This document shows positions 36,411 through 45,159 of a stretch of 64,000 nt of DNA, piece after piece. The notes under the pieces were generated by a model. The model was given only the letters and a program-made list of their open reading frames with translations. It made no database searches and was not told the origin of the DNA. Position 1 is the stretch's first letter. Each line of letters begins with the position of its first letter. Position numbers and translations under genes: made by a program. The DNA is from Sporosarcina sp. P2 (GTDB lineage: Bacteria > Bacillota > Bacilli > Bacillales_A > Planococcaceae), in contig NZ_PDYY01000001.1 of the NCBI RefSeq assembly GCF_002743255.1, positions 372,001 through 436,000 of the forward strand, given 5' to 3'.

Positions 36411-37220
36411 GTGGAGATCACAAAAAAGAAATTGGAAAAGCAAAAAAGTGATAATGAAAAATATCTTTCAAATTCCATTTTACGTGGATTGGAAGTTTTA
36501 AAGATGTTCAGTGTAGAAAATCAGACTTTGTCCTTGGCAGAAATTGCAAGTAATTTAGGTGTCAGCCGAACAACGCCTTATCGCATCTTGTATACATTGG
36601 AAGAGTGTGGTTATATTTATCAAGATAGTCATACGAAGCGCTATGGACTTAGACCGAAAGTACTTGAACTAGGCTACACTTATTTGAACAGTCTCGAACT
36701 ACCAGAACTAGCGGCGCCTTATTTGGAGAAGTTAAGAGATGAAACGGGCATGTCTTCACATATGGGGATATTGGACGGGAATGACATAGTGTATATCGCC
36801 AGGTATCCGGCTAGAAGTGTCGCTACGATTACAATTAACGTCGGATCACATCTGCCTGTCCATGCTACAGCGATGGGGAAATGTCTATTGGCACATTTAC
36901 CCGAAGAAAATAAAGAAGAGTTGTTGTCAAAGCTGCAAGTATTGCAGATACCTGATGCACCGATAGTGGAAGTCAAAAAATTGCGTGATGAATTACAATC
37001 CATTAAAGAAAAAGGATACGTCTTCCATAAAGGGGAGTTTGAAACAGGAGTTTGGTCTGTCGCTTGCCCGATCTTTGGGAAAGACAATAAAGTGATTGCT
37101 GCCATAAACATAGCGATTACACAACATGCGGCCGACGAAGAGCTGATGGAAGAAAAGATTATCCCGGCAGTTTGTCAAGTAGCTAGAGAAATATCCTCAT
37201 TTATGGTTATGACTATCTAA
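36411..37220 (+). CDS. IclR-family transcriptional regulator of the island
   Basis: 269 residues. The N-terminal winged helix (about 20-85) reads SILRGLEVLKMF...LSLAEIASNLGVSRTTPYRILYTLEECGYI; an effector domain follows, with HVHATAMGKCLLAHLPEE-like and VWSVACPIFGKDNKVIAAIN blocks. IclR proteins often control aromatic pathways (PobR, PcaR, PcaU). The start is GTG after GAGGA. It is the only regulator in the island and the natural ligand for the five shared operators; whether it represses or activates is inferred from site position (repression). Confidence 0.88.
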   Translation: MEITKKKLEKQKSDNEKYLSNSILRGLEVLKMFSVENQTLSLAEIASNLGVSRTTPYRILYTLEECGYIYQDSHTKRYGLRPKVLELGYTYLNSLELPELAAPYLEKLRDETGMSSHMGILDGNDIVYIARYPARSVATITINVGSHLPVHATAMGKCLLAHLPEENKEELLSKLQVLQIPDAPIVEVKKLRDELQSIKEKGYVFHKGEFETGVWSVACPIFGKDNKVIAAINIAITQHAADEELMEEKIIPAVCQVAREISSFMVMTI

Positions 37221-37340
37221 TCTGTATTACAAAAGAAGTCGCACTCCACTAGGCATAGACATCATTTGCGTCTTTCAGCAAATTGTAGCTGTGCCTAGTT
37301 ACTGATTTTAAGTTAATTTTTGATAAGTCTGAAAACTGTA

Positions 37341-37369
37341 TTGACAAAAATGCACAAGTAAGATAATGT
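37341..37369 (+). promoter_or_regulatory. promoter P2 (main catabolic operon)
   Basis: TTGACA (37341-37346) with TAATGT at 17-bp spacing, or GATAAT (37362-37367) at 15. Confidence 0.6.
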
Positions 37370-37380
37370 GAATATTAGTA

Positions 37381-37407
37381 TTAGAAACAATGTTTCCTAT
37401 GCAAAAC
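37381..37407 (+). promoter_or_regulatory. island operator O2
   Basis: TTAGAAAC-AAT-GTTTCCTA, then the third half-site; the 16-base module reads GTTTCCTATGCAAAAC. It lies 12-14 bases after the -10 region of P2 and controls the operon from the extradiol dioxygenase to the Rieske subunits. Confidence 0.78.
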
Positions 37408-37493
37408 GAAGGATATTGTAAAAAACCGCTTGAGTAAAAAAATTGCTATTCTATGTCATTTAGTAAAGAAAGATTGGAGAGGTGGGAAACTCA

Positions 37494-38408
37494 ATGCTTG
37501 AAATAACACATTTACGCCACATAAGTTTAATAACACCTAACCTGGAAGAACAAATCGAATTTTATAGGGATGTATGGGGATTGGATGTTGTCTCACAAGA
37601 TGACAATCATGTCTATTTCCGCGGTTCAAGTCCTGAACATCATATCCTTCATCTGCAACGAGGAGAAAGAAGAGGTCTCCATCACATTGCATTTGGAATG
37701 GTGGACAAAATAGCAGTAGACAAAGCGGCGGTCTTTCTGAAAGAGAAAGGCGTGGAGATCATCCAACAGCCGGGCTGTCTAGATGAAGTGGGGGGCGGTT
37801 ATGGCCTTCGTTTCGTAGACTATGAAAACCGTTGCTATGAACTTTCAACATGGGTAGACATCCATACAGAACCATGGCAAAGAAAAGTCGATTCAAACCC
37901 GCTTTACTTGAACCATATCGTCTTAAACACAACTGATATCCAACGGTCAACGGATTTCTTCACTGAAGTGCTCGGCTTTATGGTTTCAGATTGGAGTGAG
38001 GATCAGATGGTGTTCCTGCGGTGCGATAAAAATCACCATGAAATTTCGTTTAACCGGGCTGAACATGCATCGCTCAACCATATCGCCTATGAAGTGGAAG
38101 GTGTGGATGAAGTGATGCGTGGAATCGGCAATGTCCGGAAGAAAGGATACAAAGAGATTTGGGGACCGGGAAGACACGGACCAGGCAATAACATCTTCTG
38201 TTATTTCCAAGATCCAGGCGGGTTTGTCATGGAGTACACATGCTATGTAGATGTGATTGAAGATAAAAAAACATGGCGCGCGCAAGTTTGGAAGCGAGTA
38301 CCGCATTTATCGGATAGATGGGGAATTGCAGGACCGCCTTCGCCAGAAACTAGAGTGAAGATGGCGGGAGAGCCGGATCCCGGTTGGGCTTTAGTAAATA
38401 CGAAGTGA
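37494..38408 (+). CDS. type I extradiol (catechol 2,3-)dioxygenase, two VOC domains
   Basis: 304 residues. VOC modules lie at about 1-125 and 135-265. The Fe(II) ligands of type I extradiol enzymes appear intact in the second module: His141 (YLNHIVLN), His196 (SLNHIAYEV) and Glu247 (GGFVMEY); the catalytic His near 181-182 (DKNHHEISF), His228 (GPGRHGPGNN) and Tyr248 also match. It should open a catechol ring by meta cleavage. The ATG at 37494 follows GAGAGGTGGG; a GTG four codons upstream is part of that site. First gene behind O2. Confidence 0.88.
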   Translation: MLEITHLRHISLITPNLEEQIEFYRDVWGLDVVSQDDNHVYFRGSSPEHHILHLQRGERRGLHHIAFGMVDKIAVDKAAVFLKEKGVEIIQQPGCLDEVGGGYGLRFVDYENRCYELSTWVDIHTEPWQRKVDSNPLYLNHIVLNTTDIQRSTDFFTEVLGFMVSDWSEDQMVFLRCDKNHHEISFNRAEHASLNHIAYEVEGVDEVMRGIGNVRKKGYKEIWGPGRHGPGNNIFCYFQDPGGFVMEYTCYVDVIEDKKTWRAQVWKRVPHLSDRWGIAGPPSPETRVKMAGEPDPGWALVNTK

Positions 38409-38433
38409 TGGAAAAAAGGGGTGGCTGAGTAGT

Positions 38434-39225
38434 ATGGATTTAAATTTAAAAGACAAAGTTGTTGTCGTCATGGGCGGCACGGCCGGTATCGGTTTTGAAA
38501 CAACGAAGATGCTACTGGAAGAGGGGGCGAAAGTCGCTATTTGCGGACGGAGCCAAGATCGCTTAAACCAAGCAGTCGAAAAGTTGACAAACGATTCAAA
38601 TCGGGAAAATCTATTCGGCCAAACATGTGATGTTTCCAAGCGTGAAGACGTAGAAGCATTCATTAATGCGACGGGCGAACATTTCAAACGAATTGACGTA
38701 CTTGTCAATAATGCAGGGCGGAGTATTATGTCACACTTTTTCGACATTACGGATGAGCAATGGCAAGAACAAATCAATCTGAAATATTTTGCAGTCATTT
38801 ACGCGGTCCAAGCAGTTGTTCCATTCATGAAAGCACAAGGGGAAGGTCGAATTATCAATATGAATGCGACACTTTCCAAAGAGCCGGAACCACACATGGT
38901 TGCAACTGCCGCAACGAGAGCGGGATTGTTGAATATGACGAAAAGTTTGTCGCATGAGTTGGCGAGAGATAATATACTCATCAATACAATTAGCCTTGGG
39001 TTGATCAAAACGGACCAATGGGAACGCCGAAGATTGGAACGAGCACCAGATGTGGATCCGGAAGTGTATTATAAAGAGTTGGCGGAAAATAGAAAAATCC
39101 CACTGGCTCGGGTCGGTTTACCTGAAGAAGTCGGAAATGTCATTTTATTTTTAGCGTCGGAACGTGCCAGCTATGTCACAGGTGCAAATATAGAAGTATC
39201 GGGTGGGTTAAGTAAAGTTTTATAG
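38434..39225 (+). CDS. SDR-family protein lacking the catalytic Ser-Tyr-Lys
   Basis: 263 residues, classical SDR fold. The cofactor motif GGTAGIG and VLVNNAG are present and the C-terminal VTGANIEVSGG is normal. But where active members have Ser and YxxxK, this protein reads INMNATLSK and TAATRAGLLNMTKSL, so Tyr is Thr and Lys is Arg. It may bind NAD(P) without the usual redox chemistry, act on an unusual substrate, or be structural. It starts 26 bases after the dioxygenase, inside the same operon. A second, complete SDR lies at 45160. Confidence 0.82.
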   Translation: MDLNLKDKVVVVMGGTAGIGFETTKMLLEEGAKVAICGRSQDRLNQAVEKLTNDSNRENLFGQTCDVSKREDVEAFINATGEHFKRIDVLVNNAGRSIMSHFFDITDEQWQEQINLKYFAVIYAVQAVVPFMKAQGEGRIINMNATLSKEPEPHMVATAATRAGLLNMTKSLSHELARDNILINTISLGLIKTDQWERRRLERAPDVDPEVYYKELAENRKIPLARVGLPEEVGNVILFLASERASYVTGANIEVSGGLSKVL

Positions 39226-39242
39226 GACAAGGGGGACTTGGA

Positions 39243-40934
39243 GTGGAAAGTACACAATTGCAGTTTACGGTAGCGGATGCAATAGTAAAGGAATTAGTCA
39301 ATGCGGGTGTTGAAACCGCTTACGGGATTGTGAGTATTCATAATATGCCGATTTACGACGCGATTTTACGTGAAGGAAGTATTGAATTAGTTTGTGCACG
39401 TGGAGAGAGTGGCGCAGTGAATATGGCTGACGGACATGCAAGATCGACTGGCAAGCTAGGCGTGGCAATTACAAGTACAGGCACAGGCGCAGGAAATGCA
39501 GCAGGTGCTTTGGTGGAAGCCTGGAGTGCCGGTGTCCCCCTATTACATATAACCGGTGAAGTTTCTTCTGAACAGATTGGGACAGGTAGAGGTTATATCC
39601 ACGAATGTAAAAATCAGCTTCAAATGATGGAGGGAGCTTGTAAAAAAGCTTGCCAACTAAAGGTTCCGGAGCAGGCAACTGGGTTTATCCGAAAAGCGAT
39701 CAAGGAAGCATTTCAAGTACCATCAGGTCCAATAAGTGTTGAAATACCAATTGATTATCAATCAGCCATTATTCCAGATACTCCGATTTACGATGAATTG
39801 GCAAATAGTTCTTCAATACAAGAAAAATTCATTGTACCTGAAGCGGTTGTGCAGGCGATGAAAGAAGCGAAGCGACCAGTATTATGGGTCGGAAACGGAG
39901 CGATTTTGTCAGGTGCTTCCGAACAAATCAGACAGTTGGCGGAAATGACGGGCGCGCCTGTCATTACGAGCCAATCAGCTAAAGGAATCATTCCGGAGGA
40001 TCATCCGCAATGTATTGGACATTTTGGGGCTTCTCCAGAAACAAAGCAATTTTTGGCGAATGCTGATGTACTCATTAGTATTGGTGTACGTTTCCGGAGT
40101 AATGAAACTGCTGGCTGGTCAGTTGAAGTACCGGAAAACCATATTACAATTGATGCCGATTATTTGGCGGTCAGCCGAAATTATGAAGCGAAGTATGGGT
40201 TAGTCGGAGATATTAAAACGGTCGTAGAGAGTCTTGTCACTCAACTAGAAGCAAGCGGTTACACAATGCCGAGCGGTGAATATAGTGAAAATGTGCAAGA
40301 ATTGCGTGAAACGCTCAGAGCCAAGTTACGCAAAACATTAGGACCTTATGAAAACATTTTGGACAGTATGAGAAACAGACTGGACGAAGAAACAATTTTT
40401 GTAAGGGACGTTACCGTTCCAGCGAATGTTTGGGGAAGCCGACTGTTCGAGATTTATAAACCACGCCATTCGATTCATGCCTCGGGAGGCGGAATTGGCC
40501 AAGCCTTACCGACAGGAATCGGCGCACAAAAAGCAAACCCTGATAAACGGGTTGTCGTATTAGCAGGGGATGGCGGCTTCATGGTCAATATTGGTGAACT
40601 TGCAACAGCAGTCCAAGAGAACCTTTCGATGATCATACTTGTGTTTGACGATAGCGGTTACGGTGTACTTCGAAATATTCAAGACGCAGCATATGGCCGA
40701 CAAGTCGGTGTCGATTTGGTCAGTCCGGATTTTGTACAGCTGGCACATTCGATGGGGATAGGGTCAACGAGAGTAGGTTCTGCCGATGCATTTGACCAAG
40801 CATTGGAGAATGCTACAGGGTCAGATAAGATGACTTTGATTGTCGTCGATATGGAAGCAGTAGGACCGATGGCTAAACCATTCGGGGGGCCCCCGGGTGT
40901 CGCTTCGTCATTTCAACCGAAAAGAATAAAATAA
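39243..40934 (+). CDS. ThDP-dependent enzyme (benzoylformate decarboxylase/acetolactate synthase superfamily)
   Basis: 563 residues, three-domain ThDP fold. Glu55 (CARGESGAVN) is the cofactor-activating Glu; the diphosphate motif is GDGGF, but its usual NN/ND partner reads FDDSGYG. Decarboxylation or carboligation of a 2-oxoacid is the family chemistry; the substrate is unknown. The start is GTG after AAGGGGG. It sits between the odd SDR and the aldehyde dehydrogenase, so a 2-oxoacid-to-aldehyde-to-acid sequence with the next enzyme is plausible. Confidence 0.85.
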   Translation: MESTQLQFTVADAIVKELVNAGVETAYGIVSIHNMPIYDAILREGSIELVCARGESGAVNMADGHARSTGKLGVAITSTGTGAGNAAGALVEAWSAGVPLLHITGEVSSEQIGTGRGYIHECKNQLQMMEGACKKACQLKVPEQATGFIRKAIKEAFQVPSGPISVEIPIDYQSAIIPDTPIYDELANSSSIQEKFIVPEAVVQAMKEAKRPVLWVGNGAILSGASEQIRQLAEMTGAPVITSQSAKGIIPEDHPQCIGHFGASPETKQFLANADVLISIGVRFRSNETAGWSVEVPENHITIDADYLAVSRNYEAKYGLVGDIKTVVESLVTQLEASGYTMPSGEYSENVQELRETLRAKLRKTLGPYENILDSMRNRLDEETIFVRDVTVPANVWGSRLFEIYKPRHSIHASGGGIGQALPTGIGAQKANPDKRVVVLAGDGGFMVNIGELATAVQENLSMIILVFDDSGYGVLRNIQDAAYGRQVGVDLVSPDFVQLAHSMGIGSTRVGSADAFDQALENATGSDKMTLIVVDMEAVGPMAKPFGGPPGVASSFQPKRIK

Positions 40935-40963
40935 GATCGTTCAATGGAAATGAGGGAGACAAA

Positions 40964-42421
40964 TTGGTCTATAAAACGGAAGCAACTTTGCAAATTTCAG
41001 GAAAGATATTAGTGAACGGTGAATGGAAAACGTTAAATAGGCACAAAGACGTCATCAATCCTGCCGTCACAAGTGAAGTCGTCGGTTTTATCGGGCTGGC
41101 ATCCGAAGAAGATGTAGACCGGGCGATTACGGCAGCGGCAGATGCGTATCCAACATGGTCGCAAACATCATTGGATGAACGAATTGAGCGTGTTCACCAA
41201 GTATGGGAGCGTGTGAAAGACCGTGTCGATGAATATACGACTTTATTTGTCAGAGAAAATGGTAAAACTCTGCAAGAAGGCAAGTTAGATATTCAAAGAT
41301 GTGTACAGATTTTAAATGAGTTGCCGGAAAATCTGAAAAACTGGTATGAGCCAAGAGATTTGTCCGGACAGACCCAACAGGTCGAAATTCGGAGACGTCC
41401 AAGAGGTGTGACGGCAATCATCACCCCATGGAATTCCCCGATGATCTTAACATTCAAGCGGGTCATACCGGCTATTTTGACAGGAAACACAGTCGTTTTC
41501 AAACCTGCGACAGATTGTCCATTGACAATTATGGTCTTCATGAAAGAGCTTGCTGACTGTCTACCGCCAGGGGTATTGAATGTTGTGACAGGTTCGGGTG
41601 GTCTTATTGGAGATCGAATCTCGAAGGACGAACGGGTCCGGACAATTGCGTTTGTAGGTGGCACAAATACAGGAAAAGTATTGATGGAAAAGTCTTCGTC
41701 TACTTTGAAGAAATTGAATTTGGAACTGGGCGGTAATGACCCTGCCATTATATTGGCCGATGCCGATTTGAACAAGGAAACAATCCTAAAGTTAAGAAAT
41801 GGAGTTTTGAAAGGTGCTGGGCAAGTATGTTCTGCCATTAAGCGCATTTATGTCCACGAAACTCGATACGAAGAGTTGTTGGATAAACTAAGCGAAGAAT
41901 TTAACAAAACAATTGTCGGAAACGGGATCCAACCGGATGTCAAAATGGGCCCATTGAATAATGAATCACAATTTCGTTTCGTGAAAGATTTGATTGACCA
42001 TGCAGAAAAAGAAGGTGCCAAAGTGCATTATTTTGGTAGAAAACTAAACGAGGATACATGGGAAGACGGATATTTCATGCTTCCGGCCATCGTTACAAAT
42101 GTGCATCAGGAGAGTGAGATCATGAGAGCGGAGCAATTTGGTCCTGTCATTCCGGTGATGTCGTTCAATGATACCGAGCAAGTAATCAAATATGCGAATG
42201 ATTCGGAATATGGATTAAGGGCATCCATTTGGACAACTGACATTGAAGCAGCAAAACGATTGGCTGATCGTATCGAAGCTGGCGCCATATTCTTTAACAA
42301 TCATACGATTTTCAAAGATTTACGCCTCGATTTTCCAGGAATCAAAGAAAGTGGTCTATCGAGCGTGACAGAATTTGGCGGCTTTGAACATTTCACTGAT
42401 TCATATGGATTTGCCGAATAA
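40964..42421 (+). CDS. aldehyde dehydrogenase, semialdehyde/salicylaldehyde-type
   Basis: 485 residues. The catalytic Cys is in GAGQVCSAIKRI, the Glu in LNLELGGNDPAI, and the cofactor-loop Asn in ITPWNSPMI. It oxidises an aldehyde with NAD(P)+. The pathway position (meta cleavage or after the ThDP enzyme) fits either a 2-hydroxymuconic-semialdehyde-type or an aromatic aldehyde substrate. The start is TTG after GAGGGAG. Thirty bases separate it from the ThDP gene. Confidence 0.88.
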   Translation: MVYKTEATLQISGKILVNGEWKTLNRHKDVINPAVTSEVVGFIGLASEEDVDRAITAAADAYPTWSQTSLDERIERVHQVWERVKDRVDEYTTLFVRENGKTLQEGKLDIQRCVQILNELPENLKNWYEPRDLSGQTQQVEIRRRPRGVTAIITPWNSPMILTFKRVIPAILTGNTVVFKPATDCPLTIMVFMKELADCLPPGVLNVVTGSGGLIGDRISKDERVRTIAFVGGTNTGKVLMEKSSSTLKKLNLELGGNDPAIILADADLNKETILKLRNGVLKGAGQVCSAIKRIYVHETRYEELLDKLSEEFNKTIVGNGIQPDVKMGPLNNESQFRFVKDLIDHAEKEGAKVHYFGRKLNEDTWEDGYFMLPAIVTNVHQESEIMRAEQFGPVIPVMSFNDTEQVIKYANDSEYGLRASIWTTDIEAAKRLADRIEAGAIFFNNHTIFKDLRLDFPGIKESGLSSVTEFGGFEHFTDSYGFAE

Positions 42422-42433
42422 GGAGTTGTCTGA

Positions 42434-43210
42434 ATGAACATAGGTATTATCGGAGCCGGTTCCATTGCGACATTCATCATAAAAGAAATACAGCAAATGC
42501 AGTTGGACGGATTGAAAGTGAAGAGCTTATTTGTCCGCAACTTAAAAAAATATGAACAGCTAGCTGCTGATTATGGAGTCCAGTTGTTCAATGATATCGA
42601 TCAATTCCTCGAATCCGATATAGACATCGTAGTGGAAGCAGCCAACGTAGCAACGGCTCATCAGCACGTTCCAAAGGTGCTTGAGAAAAAAGAAGTGATC
42701 ATCATTAGTATCGGAGCACTAGCTGATGAGGCATTTTTAGAAGAAGTTAAATTCTTGGGAAAAAAACACAAACATTCAATTTATTTACCGTCCGGTGCAA
42801 TAGGAGGAATAGACGCAATCCAAAATGCAAATGGATTAGGTGAATTGAAAAGGGTTTCATTAACAACGAGGAAACCGGCGCATTCATTTGGAGAGGACAT
42901 CGTAGGGGAAAAAGTGATTTTCCAAGGATCAGCTGCAGAAGCGATTGAAAAATTCCCTAAAAATATCAATGTTTCGATTGTATTATCACTCGCTGGGATC
43001 GGAGTGGAAAATACGAAAGTTGAAATTATTGCCGATTCGACAGTGACGAAAAATCATCATCAAATTCAAGCGGAAGGTACTTTTGGGTCTATGACGTTTC
43101 AAATTGAAAACGAGCCGATGCGTTCGAACCCTAACACGAGTATGTTAGCCGCTTTAAGTGTGCTAGGTACATTGAAAAAGTTGCAATCTACTATAAAGAT
43201 CGGCTTATAA
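42434..43210 (+). CDS. aspartate dehydrogenase (NadX)-family protein
   Basis: 258 residues. Rossmann motif IGIIGAGSIATF, SIGALADEAFLEEV, YLPSGAIGGIDAI and the His region TKNHHQIQAEG are family-typical. Known members interconvert L-aspartate and iminoaspartate/oxaloacetate with NAD(P). It lies inside the catabolic operon, 12 bases after the aldehyde dehydrogenase, not with NAD synthesis genes. A role on an amino or oxo intermediate of the pathway is possible but unproven. AAGGAG precedes the ATG. Confidence 0.85.
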   Translation: MNIGIIGAGSIATFIIKEIQQMQLDGLKVKSLFVRNLKKYEQLAADYGVQLFNDIDQFLESDIDIVVEAANVATAHQHVPKVLEKKEVIIISIGALADEAFLEEVKFLGKKHKHSIYLPSGAIGGIDAIQNANGLGELKRVSLTTRKPAHSFGEDIVGEKVIFQGSAAEAIEKFPKNINVSIVLSLAGIGVENTKVEIIADSTVTKNHHQIQAEGTFGSMTFQIENEPMRSNPNTSMLAALSVLGTLKKLQSTIKIGL

Positions 43211-43229
43211 AAATAAGGAGGTCGTTTGT

Positions 43230-44552
43230 ATGACTACTACGAGCACTAAACAAGTTCCGCGGCTAGACGAAATGACAAGAAGTGAATTGATTCAATACTT
43301 AAAAGATACTGTTAAGCCAGAAGAAGGCTTGATTCCATCTTATATTTTCTCACACCCAAAAGTTTATGAGCTTGAGATGGAGAAAATTTTCTTAAAGGAC
43401 TGGCTATTTGTCGCCCATAAGTCGGAAATACCGAACATAGGAGATTTTGTGACACGGGAAATGGGCGGACAGAGCGTCATCGTCACACATGGTGCAGATG
43501 GTGAAATTCATGTGTTGCTAAATGTTTGTACACATCGCGGTATGAAACTTTGCCGGATGGATAACGGAAATCAAAAAAACTTTACGTGTCCTTACCATGG
43601 GTTCAACTTTAAAAACACTGGTGACTTGATCGGGATTCCGTTCCAGAAAGTCGTTTACGGTGAAACGATGGATAAAAGTAAAATGGGCTTAAAGGAAATT
43701 CGTCATGATGTCTATGCAGACTTGATTTTTGCAACGCTTAATTCTGAAGCTGTTTCCCTCGAAGAATTTTTAGGAGATATTAAATGGTATCTCGACCTGG
43801 CATTTAACCGTGCAGAAATGGAGGTTGTAGGTCTTCCACAAAAATGGAATGTAGATGGAACTTGGAAACTGGGATCAGACAATACAATTTCTGACTCTTA
43901 CCATACATTGGTTTCTCACGGATCGATTGCAAAATTAGGCCTTGTTCCGACAGGGGACTATTCAAAATATGGTTACCAGATTTATACGGGGAACGGGCAT
44001 GGATTGAATTTAGGCATGCCGAACCCTGACGGTTTTGCCTTTCCTGAAAGCTTAATTGATGAATATAAAGAACGACTCAATGAAGATCAATACGACATTT
44101 TGAAGCAGATGAAGAATATGATTGTTTGTGTCTCTCCGAATATTATGATTCTCATTTCTTCGATGGATTTAAAAGGCCAGAAAATCTCTCATACATCCCT
44201 TCGTATCTGGAAGCCGACGGGACCAGACTCCATGGAGATATCATCATGGATGCTTGTTGAAAAAAATGCAACAGAAGAATGGAAGAGATTATCAGAACAA
44301 GCTTTTACACTAACGTTCGGAGCTTCTGGAATTTTCGAACAAGACGATACAGAAAATTTTACAGATATCACACAAAACAGTAAAAGTCCATATCATTTAC
44401 AGGAGAACATTGTCTTTAACTACACGATGGGTATGCATCAAGAGCCAGTAGAAGACTTCGTTGGACCTGGTATTGTTTATAAAGATAAATTTAATGAAGC
44501 GAACTCCAGAGCATTTTTCAGAAACTGGCTTGATCAAATAACGGCTGAATAA
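43230..44552 (+). CDS. Rieske ring-hydroxylating dioxygenase, alpha subunit
   Basis: 440 residues. The [2Fe-2S] site is Cys100-x-His102 (NVCTHRG) and Cys120-x2-His123 (CPYHGF). The mononuclear iron site is D222-x2-H225-x4-H230 (SDSYHTLVSH) with an acidic partner in IFEQDDTEN near 372. With the beta subunit it adds O2 across an aromatic ring to give a cis-dihydrodiol. AAGGAGG precedes the ATG. No dedicated Rieske ferredoxin or reductase follows; the [4Fe-4S] ferredoxin at 35093 and reductase at 31244 are the local candidates. Confidence 0.92.
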   Translation: MTTTSTKQVPRLDEMTRSELIQYLKDTVKPEEGLIPSYIFSHPKVYELEMEKIFLKDWLFVAHKSEIPNIGDFVTREMGGQSVIVTHGADGEIHVLLNVCTHRGMKLCRMDNGNQKNFTCPYHGFNFKNTGDLIGIPFQKVVYGETMDKSKMGLKEIRHDVYADLIFATLNSEAVSLEEFLGDIKWYLDLAFNRAEMEVVGLPQKWNVDGTWKLGSDNTISDSYHTLVSHGSIAKLGLVPTGDYSKYGYQIYTGNGHGLNLGMPNPDGFAFPESLIDEYKERLNEDQYDILKQMKNMIVCVSPNIMILISSMDLKGQKISHTSLRIWKPTGPDSMEISSWMLVEKNATEEWKRLSEQAFTLTFGASGIFEQDDTENFTDITQNSKSPYHLQENIVFNYTMGMHQEPVEDFVGPGIVYKDKFNEANSRAFFRNWLDQITAE

Positions 44553-44564
44553 GAGGTGAATGGG

Positions 44565-45068
44565 ATGCATGAGGATATTATATTGCAACATGAAATTGAG
44601 CAATGGCTTTATAAAGAATCAGAGCTTTTGGATCAATTGAATTTTGATGGTTGGTATGAACTGTTGTCTGAGGAAATCAGTTATACAATGCCTTTAAGAA
44701 TTAATCAAATGGAAAAGTCAAAACCTGATTACTCAGAAGCTACCTTACTATTCGACGATGATTCGACAACTTTGAAACTTCGAATCGATCGTATGAAAAC
44801 AGATATGGCGTGGGCTGAATTGCCACCATCACGTACAAGAAGGAATGTTTCGAATGTGAAGATCAAAGAAGTGTCGGAAAATGAAGTGGCTGTCCATAGT
44901 AATTTGCTGTTGTATAGAAGTAGAAGTACAGATACGACTGCTGACTTAATCTCGGGAGAGCGTAAAGACGTACTCCGCAAAGAAAATGGTGATTGGAAGT
45001 TAGTATCACGCTGGTTCTTAGCAGATCAGACGTCTTTAGGAACAAGAAACTTGGCGATTTTTGTTTAA
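44565..45068 (+). CDS. Rieske ring-hydroxylating dioxygenase, beta subunit
   Basis: 167 residues, SnoaL/NTF2-like beta-subunit fold; EQWLYKESELLDQLNFDGWY near the start and WKLVSRWFLADQT near the end are typical. It is the structural partner of the alpha subunit in the alpha3beta3 complex. AGAGGTGA places the ATG at 44565; an upstream in-frame GTG (44556) is part of the ribosome site. Confidence 0.9.
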   Translation: MHEDIILQHEIEQWLYKESELLDQLNFDGWYELLSEEISYTMPLRINQMEKSKPDYSEATLLFDDDSTTLKLRIDRMKTDMAWAELPPSRTRRNVSNVKIKEVSENEVAVHSNLLLYRSRSTDTTADLISGERKDVLRKENGDWKLVSRWFLADQTSLGTRNLAIFV

Positions 45069-45082
45069 TAGTCATTCAATAT

Positions 45083-45112
45083 GTAGCTACCCGTTAAAAT
45101 TAGGGTAGCTAC
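45083..45112 (+). promoter_or_regulatory. intercistronic hairpin
   Basis: A perfect 10-bp stem GTAGCTACCC/GGGTAGCTAC with a 10-base loop and no T-run. It could stabilise the upstream mRNA or lower read-through into the next gene. Confidence 0.55.
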
Positions 45113-45159
45113 AGTTGTTATAAAAAGGATTAACTTTATAGTGGGGAAGTGTAAAAGTG

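Noticed and set aside
37248..37303. Inverted repeat CTAGGCATAG/CTGTGCCTAG after iclR as a terminator
   Set aside because: Long loop and no T-run; it may be structure but does not meet terminator criteria.
41293..41847. 184-codon minus-strand frame
   Set aside because: Antisense to the aldehyde dehydrogenase with its catalytic Cys and Glu.
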